NCBI GenBank assembly: GCA_964494385.1
Contig: CAZBSE010000013.1
Coordinates: 1-49,331, forward strand
DNA from: CAZBSE01 sp964494385
Lineage (GTDB): Bacteria > Actinomycetota > Humimicrobiia > Humimicrobiales > Humimicrobiaceae
Length of the DNA: 49,331 nt
Direction: 5' to 3'
A program made the translations under genes and the position numbers. Each line of letters begins with the position of its first letter. Position 1 is the first letter of the stretch. Shown in pieces: positions 8,792-15,973 of the stretch. The notes below the pieces were generated by a model. The model had not been told where the DNA came from. It did no database searches and was given only the letters and a program-made list of their open reading frames with translations.

Positions 8792-9253
8792 ATGGCAGGT
8801 CAGGAGACATTAATTGCGTACTGTGGTCTTTTCTGCGGCGAATGTTTTAGCCATCAGGGAAAAATTGCCGATCTGTCCAGGGACCTGAGGAAGGAACTCC
8901 GGCAATCAAGATTTGACAGGACCGCGGAATCATTATCCAAAATTTCTTTTTTTAAAATTCTTAAAAACTATCCCCAGTGCTATGAAGTATTGGGCGCCAT
9001 GGTAAAGCTAAGATGCAAGGCTGCCTGCAGGGGCGGAGGAGGAGACCCTAATTGTGCTATCAGGAGATGCTGCCGTAAAAAAGAGCTGGAGGGATGCTGG
9101 CAGTGTGAGGACTTCGAGGACTGCAGAAAAATGGATTTCCTGAAGGCAAACCATGGAGATGCACATATAAAAAATTTAAGGAAAATAAAGAAAAAAGGGG
9201 AAAAAGAATTTTTAAAAGGTGAAAAGCACTGGTATTCAAAGATTAAAGAGTAA
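8792..9253 (+). CDS. DUF3795-like cysteine-rich protein (copy 1)
   Basis: This 153-residue protein has a GGGGA Shine-Dalgarno before its ATG. It starts with an AYCGLFCGEC motif (Cys11, 15, 18) and has a second cluster around residues 75-113 with RCKAACRGGGG, CAIRRCC and EGCWQCEDFEDC. This is the pattern of DUF3795, a family of small cysteine-rich proteins that probably bind zinc or an Fe-S cluster; no function is established. The last 30 residues are lysine-rich. It ends 15 bp before a tRNA-Ser. A related but shorter protein lies at 11674. Confidence 0.75.
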   Translation: MAGQETLIAYCGLFCGECFSHQGKIADLSRDLRKELRQSRFDRTAESLSKISFFKILKNYPQCYEVLGAMVKLRCKAACRGGGGDPNCAIRRCCRKKELEGCWQCEDFEDCRKMDFLKANHGDAHIKNLRKIKKKGEKEFLKGEKHWYSKIKE

Positions 9254-9268
9254 TATTGCCGGTGGTAC

Positions 9269-9362
9269 GGAGAGATGGCTGAGCTGGTCGAAAGCGCTCG
9301 ACTCGAAATCGAGTGTACCGCCATAAGCGGTACCGTGGGTTCGAATCCCACTCTCTCCGCCA
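9269..9362 (+). tRNA. tRNA-Ser (anticodon CGA)
   Basis: A class II tRNA with the acceptor GGAGAGA/TCTCTCC, discriminator G and encoded CCA. Anticodon stem CTCGA/TCGAG encloses loop CTCGAAA, giving anticodon CGA, which reads UCG. The variable arm TACCGC..GCGGTA is long, as expected for serine. Confidence 0.96.
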
Positions 9363-9484
9363 GTTAGGAAATGGCTGTCTGCTCTTGGAATAATTTGATA
9401 TTTTAAGTTTTGGATTGGCTTGTTGGCAACTTCGTTTATCCACGGCCATATTTGTAATTATGAGCAGGGGAAGGAGGTGTGAAA

Positions 9485-10519
9485 ATGGGAATATTTGCTA
9501 AACCTAACATTGAAAAGATGAAGGTCAACAAAGATGTCAGAGGTTTGATAAAAGCCCTGGGGTATAAGAAAGAGGCTTCTATTCGACGTGATGCTGCAGA
9601 AGCTCTCAGGGATGTAAGTGATGAAAGGGCGGTAGGACCTCTCATCCAGGCTCTGCAGGATGAAGAGAGAGCGGTTCAGCACCAAGCGGCATGGGCCCTT
9701 GGAGAGATAGGAGATGCAGGGGCAGTGGAACCTTTAATCGAAGCTCTGAAGATGAAGAGGGGATGGTTCGGAGCGGTATGGGCCCTTGGAGAGATTGGAG
9801 ATACAAGAGCGGTAGAACCTCTCATTAAAGCTTTAAAGGATGAAGACGATTTTGTTCGAAGAGCAGCAGCAGAAGCTTTGGGAAAAATAATAAATGCAAG
9901 AGCGACAGAATCCCTAATTGAGGCTCTGCAGGATAAAGATGAAGTTGTCCGATGGAGAGCAGCAGAAGCCCTCGGAAAGATAAGAGATGAGAGGGCGGTA
10001 GAACCTCTTATTCAGGCTCTGAAAGATGAAGAGCTAAGAGTTAGAAATAGAGCATCAGAAGCTCTTGTAACTATAGGAGAGCCAGCTGTAGAAACTCTCA
10101 TTCAAGCTTTAAAAGACGAAGATAGCCGTGTTAGGCAGAAAGCAGCAGAAGCTTTTGTTGGAAAGATAATAGACGAAAGAGCTGTAAAACCTCTCATTCA
10201 GACTCTGAAGGATGAAGATGAAGGTGTTCGAAAGAAGGCAAAAGAGGCTCTTTGCATTTTTCCAGTCTCTGTACAACTCGTTCAGGCCCTGAATGACAGA
10301 GATGATTTGATTCGCGCAGGCGTAGAGGAAGTAGTCGCCCACAAGGGTAATATTGCTGAAAATATTAGAGTATTTGCCAAGATTCTTGAAGGTAACGATG
10401 TAGATGTTAGTGGCAAGAGAAGTCTGATGCGCATTCTCCAGAAAATACCCGGTATGCTAAAGACTCTTGACACCTATAAAATACCCCCGCTGGGCACAGA
10501 GGCAGGCAATGATGATTAA
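9485..10519 (+). CDS. HEAT-repeat (PBS-lyase type) protein
   Basis: A 344-residue protein made almost entirely of roughly 31-residue HEAT-like repeats (consensus A-EPLI-ALKDED--VR--AAEALG-I-DE), about nine in number, followed by a divergent C-terminal segment of about 80 residues. GGAGGT at 9473-9478 sits 6 bp before ATG 9485, which fixes that start over the GTG at 9479. Such alpha-solenoids bind proteins or cofactor-bearing partners; no catalytic domain is present and I cannot name a role. One repeat (9749-9775) reads ALKMKRGWFGAVW where the family expects ALKDEEGMVR, the sign of a compensated frameshift described in the findings. A broken acetyltransferase follows directly. Confidence 0.85.
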   Translation: MGIFAKPNIEKMKVNKDVRGLIKALGYKKEASIRRDAAEALRDVSDERAVGPLIQALQDEERAVQHQAAWALGEIGDAGAVEPLIEALKMKRGWFGAVWALGEIGDTRAVEPLIKALKDEDDFVRRAAAEALGKIINARATESLIEALQDKDEVVRWRAAEALGKIRDERAVEPLIQALKDEELRVRNRASEALVTIGEPAVETLIQALKDEDSRVRQKAAEAFVGKIIDERAVKPLIQTLKDEDEGVRKKAKEALCIFPVSVQLVQALNDRDDLIRAGVEEVVAHKGNIAENIRVFAKILEGNDVDVSGKRSLMRILQKIPGMLKTLDTYKIPPLGTEAGNDD

Positions 10520-10521
10520 CT

Positions 10522-10794
10522 TTGAGGAAGTTAGGAGTTAATTATTATGTTTCTTGCTATACCCAAACAAGTAAAAACATCTGCAGGTCCCTGGAACATG
10601 CTATTTGTAAAAAGGCAAAGGAACTCAGGCATTCCCAATTATTCTTATTTACTTTTGATAAGGAAAGTCTTTATTCGCACCTGCACTGGGAAAAAATCGG
10701 AGAAGACAGTTTTAGGGACAGATCGGTTAAATTAATGAAGAAAGAATTATCATTGGAGCAGTATGAGTATGGAAGAAATGAATATAAGAGTTAA
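10522..10794 (+). pseudogene. Decayed GNAT acetyltransferase (C-terminal part)
   Basis: The frame reading SLEHAICKKAKELRHSQL, then FLFTFDKESLYSHLHWEKIG and VKLMKKEL, is the C-terminal half of a GNAT acetyltransferase (helix alpha3, strands beta5 and beta6). The N-terminal half is missing. The acetyl-CoA loop (normally R-x-x-G-x-G) reads SKNICRS, so its glycines are lost. A neighbouring frame at 10547 reads MFLAIPKQ, which would normally run straight into that loop, implying a frameshift near 10565-10580. The 3' end overlaps the next gene. I call it a pseudogene. Confidence 0.65.
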
Positions 10795-11461
10795 GAAATC
10801 TGAATGTTTATATTATGATAAAAGAGCTGACGAATATGATGAGATATATACATTAGGCAGAGGCCCGGCTTCAATAACAGATCCAAATACATATAGAGAT
10901 GATGTTATTAAGGTAAGGGAATCAATCAAAAAGCAAAATATCAGAGGGATGGTTTTTGATGTTCCTTGCGGAACTGCGTTCTGGATGCCTTCATATTACC
11001 GGAATGCTGATCGGATGATCCTTATCGATCAATCGGCAAATATGCTAAAAAAGGCAAAAGAACGTGCCGGAGCCTTGAATTGTCTGCAGAGGTGCCAATT
11101 TTTTAAAATTGATGCCTTTCATCTGGGATCTGTTAAATTAAAACCCTCAGTATATTTGATCGGATTTTTTTTAAGTCATTTAACACCTGAGGAAGAAATT
11201 AAATTTTTCTCATTGATAAAGAATAAAATTGACAGGAAAGGAAAAATTATAATCCTAGATTCAACATGGTCCGAAGAAAGAGCAAAAACAAGGAACAGGG
11301 CAGGAAGGCAATTGCGAAAATTGAATAATGGAAAAACATTTGAGATATACAAAAGATACTTTACCAGAGAGGATCTTAAAAATATATCAAAAAGAGAATC
11401 TTTATCTATTAATATTGAATATTTCGGAGGAGCGTTTTTTGCGGCGGTTTTAATTTTATGA
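10763..11461 (+). CDS. Class I SAM-dependent methyltransferase
   Basis: This 232-residue protein has the Rossmann methyltransferase core. Motif I reads VFDVPCGTAFWMP (about residues 64-76), motif II MILIDQSANMLKKAKER (84-100) and motif III/IV KIDAFHLGS; a later strand reads KGKIIILDSTW. The N-terminus YYDKRADEYDEIY is typical of small-molecule methyltransferases of the UbiE/Methyltransf_11 and 25 type. The substrate cannot be told. The motif I strand has Pro-Cys-Gly-Thr where most have a G-x-G-x-G pattern, a known variant. Its start overlaps the GNAT remnant, and its stop overlaps by 4 bp the ATG of another broken gene. Confidence 0.8.
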   Translation: MSMEEMNIRVKKSECLYYDKRADEYDEIYTLGRGPASITDPNTYRDDVIKVRESIKKQNIRGMVFDVPCGTAFWMPSYYRNADRMILIDQSANMLKKAKERAGALNCLQRCQFFKIDAFHLGSVKLKPSVYLIGFFLSHLTPEEEIKFFSLIKNKIDRKGKIIILDSTWSEERAKTRNRAGRQLRKLNNGKTFEIYKRYFTREDLKNISKRESLSINIEYFGGAFFAAVLIL

Positions 11462-11626
11462 ATAGAATAATTGAGAAAATCAAAAAGATATGTCCGGATG
11501 ATTTATATGAGATCGGACATGCTTTACTGCAAGGAATTTTGTAGAAAAATATCAATGGAAAAAATTGGAAAAGAAATAAGTTTATGCGGAATCTGTATAT
11601 CCGTTTGTCCCCTAGGTAGAAAATAA
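11458..11626 (+). pseudogene. Remnant of a 4Fe-4S / epoxyqueuosine-reductase-like protein
   Basis: ATG 11458 opens a 28-codon frame with KIKKICPDDLYEIGHALLQG, resembling the N-terminus of epoxyqueuosine-reductase-like Fe-S proteins. An overlapping second frame (11519-11626) encodes YCKEFCRKISMEKIGKEI and then CGICISVCPLGRK, a CxxCxxxCP ferredoxin-type motif like the C-terminal part of the same kind of protein. The roughly 150-residue middle is missing and the halves are in different frames, so this looks like an internally deleted, frameshifted pseudogene. The family guess is tentative; the Fe-S motif is plain. Its ATG overlaps the methyltransferase stop by 4 bp (ATGA), suggesting past translational coupling. 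Confidence 0.5.
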
Positions 11627-11673
11627 ATGTAAAATGGAATAAACATTCGAAAATCTGATTTAAGGAAGTTGAT

Positions 11674-12072
11674 ATGTATAATATTGAAACGTTAATAGCC
11701 AGTATTTCATATTGCGGATTAATCTGTAAGTTATGTTTTCTTGAGGAGAAATGTGATGGATGCAGGATCGTCAATATTAAATGTGAACGGAATTGTTCAG
11801 ATAAAGGATGTTACCAGAGGAATTGCTGCATAAAAAAGAATTATGAAGGTTGTTGGGAGTGTAACGATGTATATAAATGTGAAGAGGGGATATATTCGTT
11901 GGGGAGATATTCCAAGGTAAAAGCATTTGCAACTTGCATAAGGGAAGAGGGGAAAAAGACTTTCATAAGATATGTATTGGACAATATGAAAAAAGGTTGG
12001 AGCGTTGAAAAAGGGAAAGACTATGATAACAAACCGATAGAAGAAGTACTGAAGATGTTAAGAGGGAAATAA
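11674..12072 (+). CDS. DUF3795-like cysteine-rich protein (copy 2)
   Basis: A 132-residue protein with AAGGAAG upstream of its ATG. It has 13 cysteines in the first 70 residues: SYCGLICKLC at 12-21, then CDGC, CERNCSDKGC, NCC and EGCWECNDVYKC. The arrangement matches the DUF3795-type protein at 8792, in particular the shared YCGL-C--C start and the NCC/RCC...EGCW-C segment. It probably binds metal or an Fe-S cluster; no function is known. The C-terminal half is helical and lysine-rich. It may be a distant duplicate of the copy 2.4 kb upstream. Confidence 0.72.
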   Translation: MYNIETLIASISYCGLICKLCFLEEKCDGCRIVNIKCERNCSDKGCYQRNCCIKKNYEGCWECNDVYKCEEGIYSLGRYSKVKAFATCIREEGKKTFIRYVLDNMKKGWSVEKGKDYDNKPIEEVLKMLRGK

Positions 12073-12273
12073 AGATGCATGCTGTACAATATAGAAGTAA
12101 TTTCCTATAATCCCATAAGCAACACAAGATTTACCAGTATAATGAATAAAATTTTTGAATGAGGTAATTTATTTTTTATTATAATTTATTACATACTGTA
12201 TCTCTTTAATCACACCATATTTTTTCAGTCAGTAGAGCCTTTTGAAAATGAAATTCACGGGACTATAAGTTTA

Positions 12274-12951
12274 ATGAAAATAGGAAGACATAAAATTAAA
12301 TTAATAATATTCGATATGGATGGATTGATGTTTGATACTGAGAGATTGGCATCTATATACTGGAAAGAAGCAGGCAAAAAGTTTAATTACAAAATTGATG
12401 ATAGTATTTTTGAGAAAACAATCGGTTTGAGTATTACAGAAACAGAAAAAATCTATAAAGAACAATACGGAGCAGGTTTTCCCTTTGAGGAAATAAATAA
12501 TGAAAGAATAAGACTTACGAAAAATCACGTTCTGTCAAAAGGAGTGCCCTTAAAAGAAGGGCTTTACGAGCTGCTGGAATATATTGAGGCAAAGCAGTTG
12601 AAAAAGGCGCTGGCAACATCAACGGATAAGAGCAGAGCGGAAATGCTCCTGAATTTATCAAATACCAGAAGATATTTTGATGCTGTCACTTACGGTAACG
12701 AGGTAATGAACGGAAAACCCGATCCTGAAATTTTCCTTAAGACATCCAGGAAAATGAATTGTCCGCCGGAGGCCTGTATGGTTCTGGAGGACTCGAAAAA
12801 TGGAATAACAGCAGCATATAGAGCAGGAATGCTGCCGGTTATGATTCCGGACATGAATGAACCGGAAAAAGAGATTGAAGTGATGTTATTTAAAAAATTT
12901 AAAAGTCTGATAGAGGTCAGGGATTATCTTAAAAATAATTTAAAGGCTTAG
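12274..12951 (+). CDS. HAD-superfamily hydrolase, beta-phosphoglucomutase-like
   Basis: A 225-residue HAD hydrolase of subfamily IA. Motif I is IIFDMDGLMFDTE with Asp14 as nucleophile and Asp16 as acid/base; motif II is the ATST segment near residue 113; motif III is the Lys in NGKPDPEIFL; motif IV is VLEDSKNGITAA. The helical cap between motifs I and II is the size seen in beta-phosphoglucomutases and sugar-phosphate phosphatases. Either activity is possible; the cap residues do not decide. No Shine-Dalgarno is seen: TATAAG lies 4 bp before the ATG. Confidence 0.85.
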   Translation: MKIGRHKIKLIIFDMDGLMFDTERLASIYWKEAGKKFNYKIDDSIFEKTIGLSITETEKIYKEQYGAGFPFEEINNERIRLTKNHVLSKGVPLKEGLYELLEYIEAKQLKKALATSTDKSRAEMLLNLSNTRRYFDAVTYGNEVMNGKPDPEIFLKTSRKMNCPPEACMVLEDSKNGITAAYRAGMLPVMIPDMNEPEKEIEVMLFKKFKSLIEVRDYLKNNLKA

Positions 12952-12984
12952 TGTGCCAGAGGCCACATAAAATTATTGGAGTAG

Positions 12985-13143
12985 ATAAACCTTAACGAAG
13001 AGCCCAGGATAATTGAGCTGCTGCAAAATGGATTCTATATTGCAAATTTATTTGTACCGCAGATGGGTTCTTTACCGGGTAAGCCCAATTCTCTGATCCT
13101 GGGTTATCTTGATGCGGCATACAAATTCAATATCCAAAAGTAG
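12985..13143 (+). pseudogene. Orphan C-terminal gene fragment
   Basis: An open frame with no plausible start codon (in-frame TAG at 12982-12984, first Met only at residue 27) encodes protein-like sequence: LNEEPRIIELLQNGFYIANL, then FVPQMGSLPGKPNSLILGYL and DAAYKFNIQK before TAG. Its amino-acid composition is that of a real protein and unlike random AT-rich translation. I do not recognise the parent family. It is best read as the surviving 3' end of a deleted gene. Confidence 0.45.
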
Positions 13144-13244
13144 ATTTTTAGTTCCATAAAAATTATCGGAATGAGGATCTTGACTGGATGATTGTTTATC
13201 ACTTTTAAGTAATATCGTGATCCGGTAATAATAATTTTATATTG

Positions 13245-14090
13245 ATGATTAAAATAAGAGAGATAAAAGCAAGATCGATCATAACCGCATCAAATCTGCC
13301 GGGAACGGATTATGTAATAAATCCATATGTAGGCTGTATTCATTCCTGCCTTTATTGTTATGCCAGGTTTATGAAGAGATTTACGGGGCACAGGGAACCC
13401 TGGGGAAGATTCACTGATGTAAAAATAAATGCAGCGGATTTAGTTCCGGAAAAAACAGACAGGTATAAAGGAAGGTCAATTTTTTTAGCTTCGGTTACCG
13501 ATCCATACAATCCTCTGGAAAGAAAATATCAGCTTACCCGGAAAATACTGGAAAAACTTGTTCCGCTTCTGCCGGATCTGGGAATACAGACTAAATCAGA
13601 TCTGATACTAAGAGATATTGATATACTGCAGCAGTTTAAAAATTGTCAGGCGGGACTGACAATAACTACCCTGGATGAGAATTTAAGAAAGGAAATAGAG
13701 ACCTCTGCTGCATCTGTTCCAAAAAGGTTGGAAGCGCTTGAAAAATTAAAAGAAGCCGGAATAGGCAACTACGTTTTTATAGGCCCCATACTTCCTTTTT
13801 TAACAGACTGGAAGGAGATTATCCTAGCTGCCAAAAACTTTACCGATTTTTATATGTTTGAGGATCTTAACATAGCCGGCACGGTCTGGAATTCCGTAAA
13901 AAAATGGCTCTCCGAAAAGTATCCGGACCTGCTGGGAAAATACGAATGCATCTACTTTACTAAAAATGATTATTGGGATAAAGTTGAACAGGATATAGAA
14001 AAGTTTTGCAAAAAACAAAAAGTGAGCTTTAAAATTTATTTTCACCATGGGAAAAAAAGTCAACGGATTATTCCTGGCAGTCAATGTTAA
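13245..14090 (+). CDS. Radical SAM protein, spore-photoproduct-lyase-like
   Basis: A 281-residue radical SAM enzyme. The cluster motif is GCIHSCLYCYARFM (CX3CX2C: Cys31, 35, 38), preceded by NPYVG, the arrangement of the SplB-related Rv2578c group. IFLASVTDPYNPLERKYQLTRKILE follows as two adjacent motifs, then QTKSDLILRDID and TITTLDE. These proteins are often annotated as DNA repair photolyases, but no activity is established for the short form. ATG 13245 is preferred to the TTG one codon upstream. It overlaps the following acetyltransferase by 7 bp, so the two are likely co-translated. Confidence 0.85.
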   Translation: MIKIREIKARSIITASNLPGTDYVINPYVGCIHSCLYCYARFMKRFTGHREPWGRFTDVKINAADLVPEKTDRYKGRSIFLASVTDPYNPLERKYQLTRKILEKLVPLLPDLGIQTKSDLILRDIDILQQFKNCQAGLTITTLDENLRKEIETSAASVPKRLEALEKLKEAGIGNYVFIGPILPFLTDWKEIILAAKNFTDFYMFEDLNIAGTVWNSVKKWLSEKYPDLLGKYECIYFTKNDYWDKVEQDIEKFCKKQKVSFKIYFHHGKKSQRIIPGSQC

Positions 14091-14614
14091 ATGTCGAAGA
14101 GAATAAAAAAATTAAAATAAGAAACGCCGTAAGAGGGGATCTTGAAGCCATAACCGGGATATACAATTATGCTGTTGTGAATACAATGGCTACTTTTGAT
14201 ACCAGGCCGAAAACGGTAAAATCCAGGGAAAAATGGTTTGGCAGGCATTCCGGCAGGCACCCCATTATAGTGGCAGAAAACAAAAATACTGTTGTCGGCT
14301 GGGCCTCGCTTTCACAGTGGTCGGATAGATGTGCTTATAGAAATACTGCTGAAGTATCGGTATACGTCAATAAGGATAATCAGGGTCTGGGAGTAGGCAG
14401 TGTGTTGATGTCAGCGATAGTAGGACTGGCACGAAAGAATAAATTTCATGCGGTGATTGCCAGAATAGCGGGGGATAATGAGGTAAGTGTCGGTCTGCAC
14501 CGGAAATATGGCTTTTTTAATGTGGGGGTGTTAAAAGAGGTTGGATTTAAATTTAACCGTTATGTTGACGTCCGTCTGATGCAATTAATCCTGGAGGAAA
14601 ATGAAGAAGATTGA
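14084..14614 (+). CDS. GNAT N-acetyltransferase, phosphinothricin/amino-acid type
   Basis: A 176-residue GNAT of the Pat/Bar/MnaT group. It reads IRNAVRGDLEAITGIYNYAV at the N-terminus, VVGWASLSQW in the middle, the acetyl-CoA loop NQGLGVGSVLM near residue 106, and LHRKYGFFNVGVLKEVGFKF near the end. Members acetylate phosphinothricin, methionine sulfone or sulfoximine, and similar amino acids. In an environmental anaerobe the natural role is likely detoxification or amino-acid modification. The start overlaps the radical SAM gene by 7 bp. Confidence 0.85.
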   Translation: MLNVEENKKIKIRNAVRGDLEAITGIYNYAVVNTMATFDTRPKTVKSREKWFGRHSGRHPIIVAENKNTVVGWASLSQWSDRCAYRNTAEVSVYVNKDNQGLGVGSVLMSAIVGLARKNKFHAVIARIAGDNEVSVGLHRKYGFFNVGVLKEVGFKFNRYVDVRLMQLILEENEED

Positions 14615-14691
14615 TAATCACGGGATATAGAAGCAAAATCGAAAATCATTTTAGAGAAAAATTAAAGTTAATTTACGTTTAGGGAGGAAAA

Positions 14692-15855
14692 ATGGAAAAT
14701 TTTACATTTAAGAATGCCACCAAAATAATTTTTGGAAAAGATACCGAGAATCAGGTGGGAAAAGAGGCAGCCGCATACGGCAGCAGGATTTTACTGCATT
14801 ACGGAGGGGGAAGCATCAGAAAATACGGACTTTATGATAAAGTTATGCGGTCATTGAAGGATGCCGGCCTCAATGTAATCGAACTGGGCGGCGTACAGCC
14901 CAATCCCAGGCTTGAACTGGCAAGAAAGGGAATAGATATATGCCGTAAGGAAAAAGTTGATTTTATTGTAGCAGTTGGCGGGGGAAGTGTAATTGATTCA
15001 GCTAAAACTATAGGAGCAGGAGTACCTTACAGCGGTGATGTATGGGATTTCTATGCAGGTAAGGCCGTAGTGGAAAAAGTTATTCCTGTGGGAGTTGTTC
15101 TTACGATACCCGCCTCAGGCAGCGAGTCAAGCAGCAGTGCGGTAATAACCAATGAGGACGGGCTGTATAAGAAAGGCTTTATCAGCGAGATGATGCGTCC
15201 CGCATTTGCAATTTTAAATCCTGAGATTACTTATACCCTTCCTGCTTATCAGACTGCCTGCGGGGCAGCTGATATAATGGCGCATATAATGGAAAGATAC
15301 TTTACCACGGTAAAAAACGTTGATCTTACAGATGGATTATGCGAGGCTGCGCTGAAAACAATTATTAAAAATGCTCCGGCAGCGCTAAAGGAACCGGAAA
15401 ATTATGCAGCTCGAGCCGAGATTATGTGGACAGGTGCCATTGCCCATAATGACCTGCTGAGTACCGGAAGGATAGGTGATTGGGGTTCTCATAAGATAGA
15501 GATGGAGATAAGCGGATTATACGACCTTGCCCACGGCGCCGGACTGGCAGTTATTTTTCCCGCATGGATGAAATATGTATACAGGCAGGATATGGAAAGA
15601 TTTGCCCGGTTTGCAGTGAAGGTATGGAACCGGGACCCTGATTTTTACGATATTGATAAAGTGGCCCTGGCAGGAATAGAAAGCCTTGAAAATTTCTTTA
15701 AGCAGATAGGGCTGCCCGTTACTCTTAAGGAAGCAAATATTCCTTATGACAGATTGGAAGAGATGGCCGGAAAATGCACCCAACGGGGGCCGATTGGCAG
15801 CTTTGCCAGGCTGGAAACAGATGATGTGCTTGAAATATTGAAGATGGCAAAATAA
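14692..15855 (+). CDS. Iron-containing alcohol dehydrogenase, butanol dehydrogenase type
   Basis: A 387-residue group III alcohol dehydrogenase close to NAD(P)H-dependent butanol dehydrogenases (BdhA/YqhD). It starts MENFTFKNATKIIFGKDTE and carries the GGGSVIDSAK nucleotide-binding loop (96-105). All four metal ligands are present: Asp194 and His198 in ADIMAHIMER, His267 in GSHKIE and His281 in AHGAGLAV. It would reduce aldehydes to alcohols during fermentation or detoxify them. A strong AGGGAGG precedes the ATG. It appears monocistronic and converges on an MFS gene. Confidence 0.92.
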   Translation: MENFTFKNATKIIFGKDTENQVGKEAAAYGSRILLHYGGGSIRKYGLYDKVMRSLKDAGLNVIELGGVQPNPRLELARKGIDICRKEKVDFIVAVGGGSVIDSAKTIGAGVPYSGDVWDFYAGKAVVEKVIPVGVVLTIPASGSESSSSAVITNEDGLYKKGFISEMMRPAFAILNPEITYTLPAYQTACGAADIMAHIMERYFTTVKNVDLTDGLCEAALKTIIKNAPAALKEPENYAARAEIMWTGAIAHNDLLSTGRIGDWGSHKIEMEISGLYDLAHGAGLAVIFPAWMKYVYRQDMERFARFAVKVWNRDPDFYDIDKVALAGIESLENFFKQIGLPVTLKEANIPYDRLEEMAGKCTQRGPIGSFARLETDDVLEILKMAK

Positions 15856-15973
15856 GCGGTACCCGGCAGCTAAATTATCTAAAACATAAATATGAGTACG
15901 GTCAGATATCTGGAAAAAGATAGAATTATTTATCAGGGGATCACTATAGAGCAGCTGATATGAAAAATTTAAG

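Noticed and set aside
9436..10473. Minus-strand frames opposite the HEAT-repeat gene
   Set aside because: They are antisense by-products of the 93-bp repeats and have no start signals.
15892..15963. 23-codon ORF (MSTVRYLEKD...) between the alcohol dehydrogenase and MFS genes
   Set aside because: Protein-like but too short to judge, no Shine-Dalgarno and no recognisable family; could be another N-terminal remnant.
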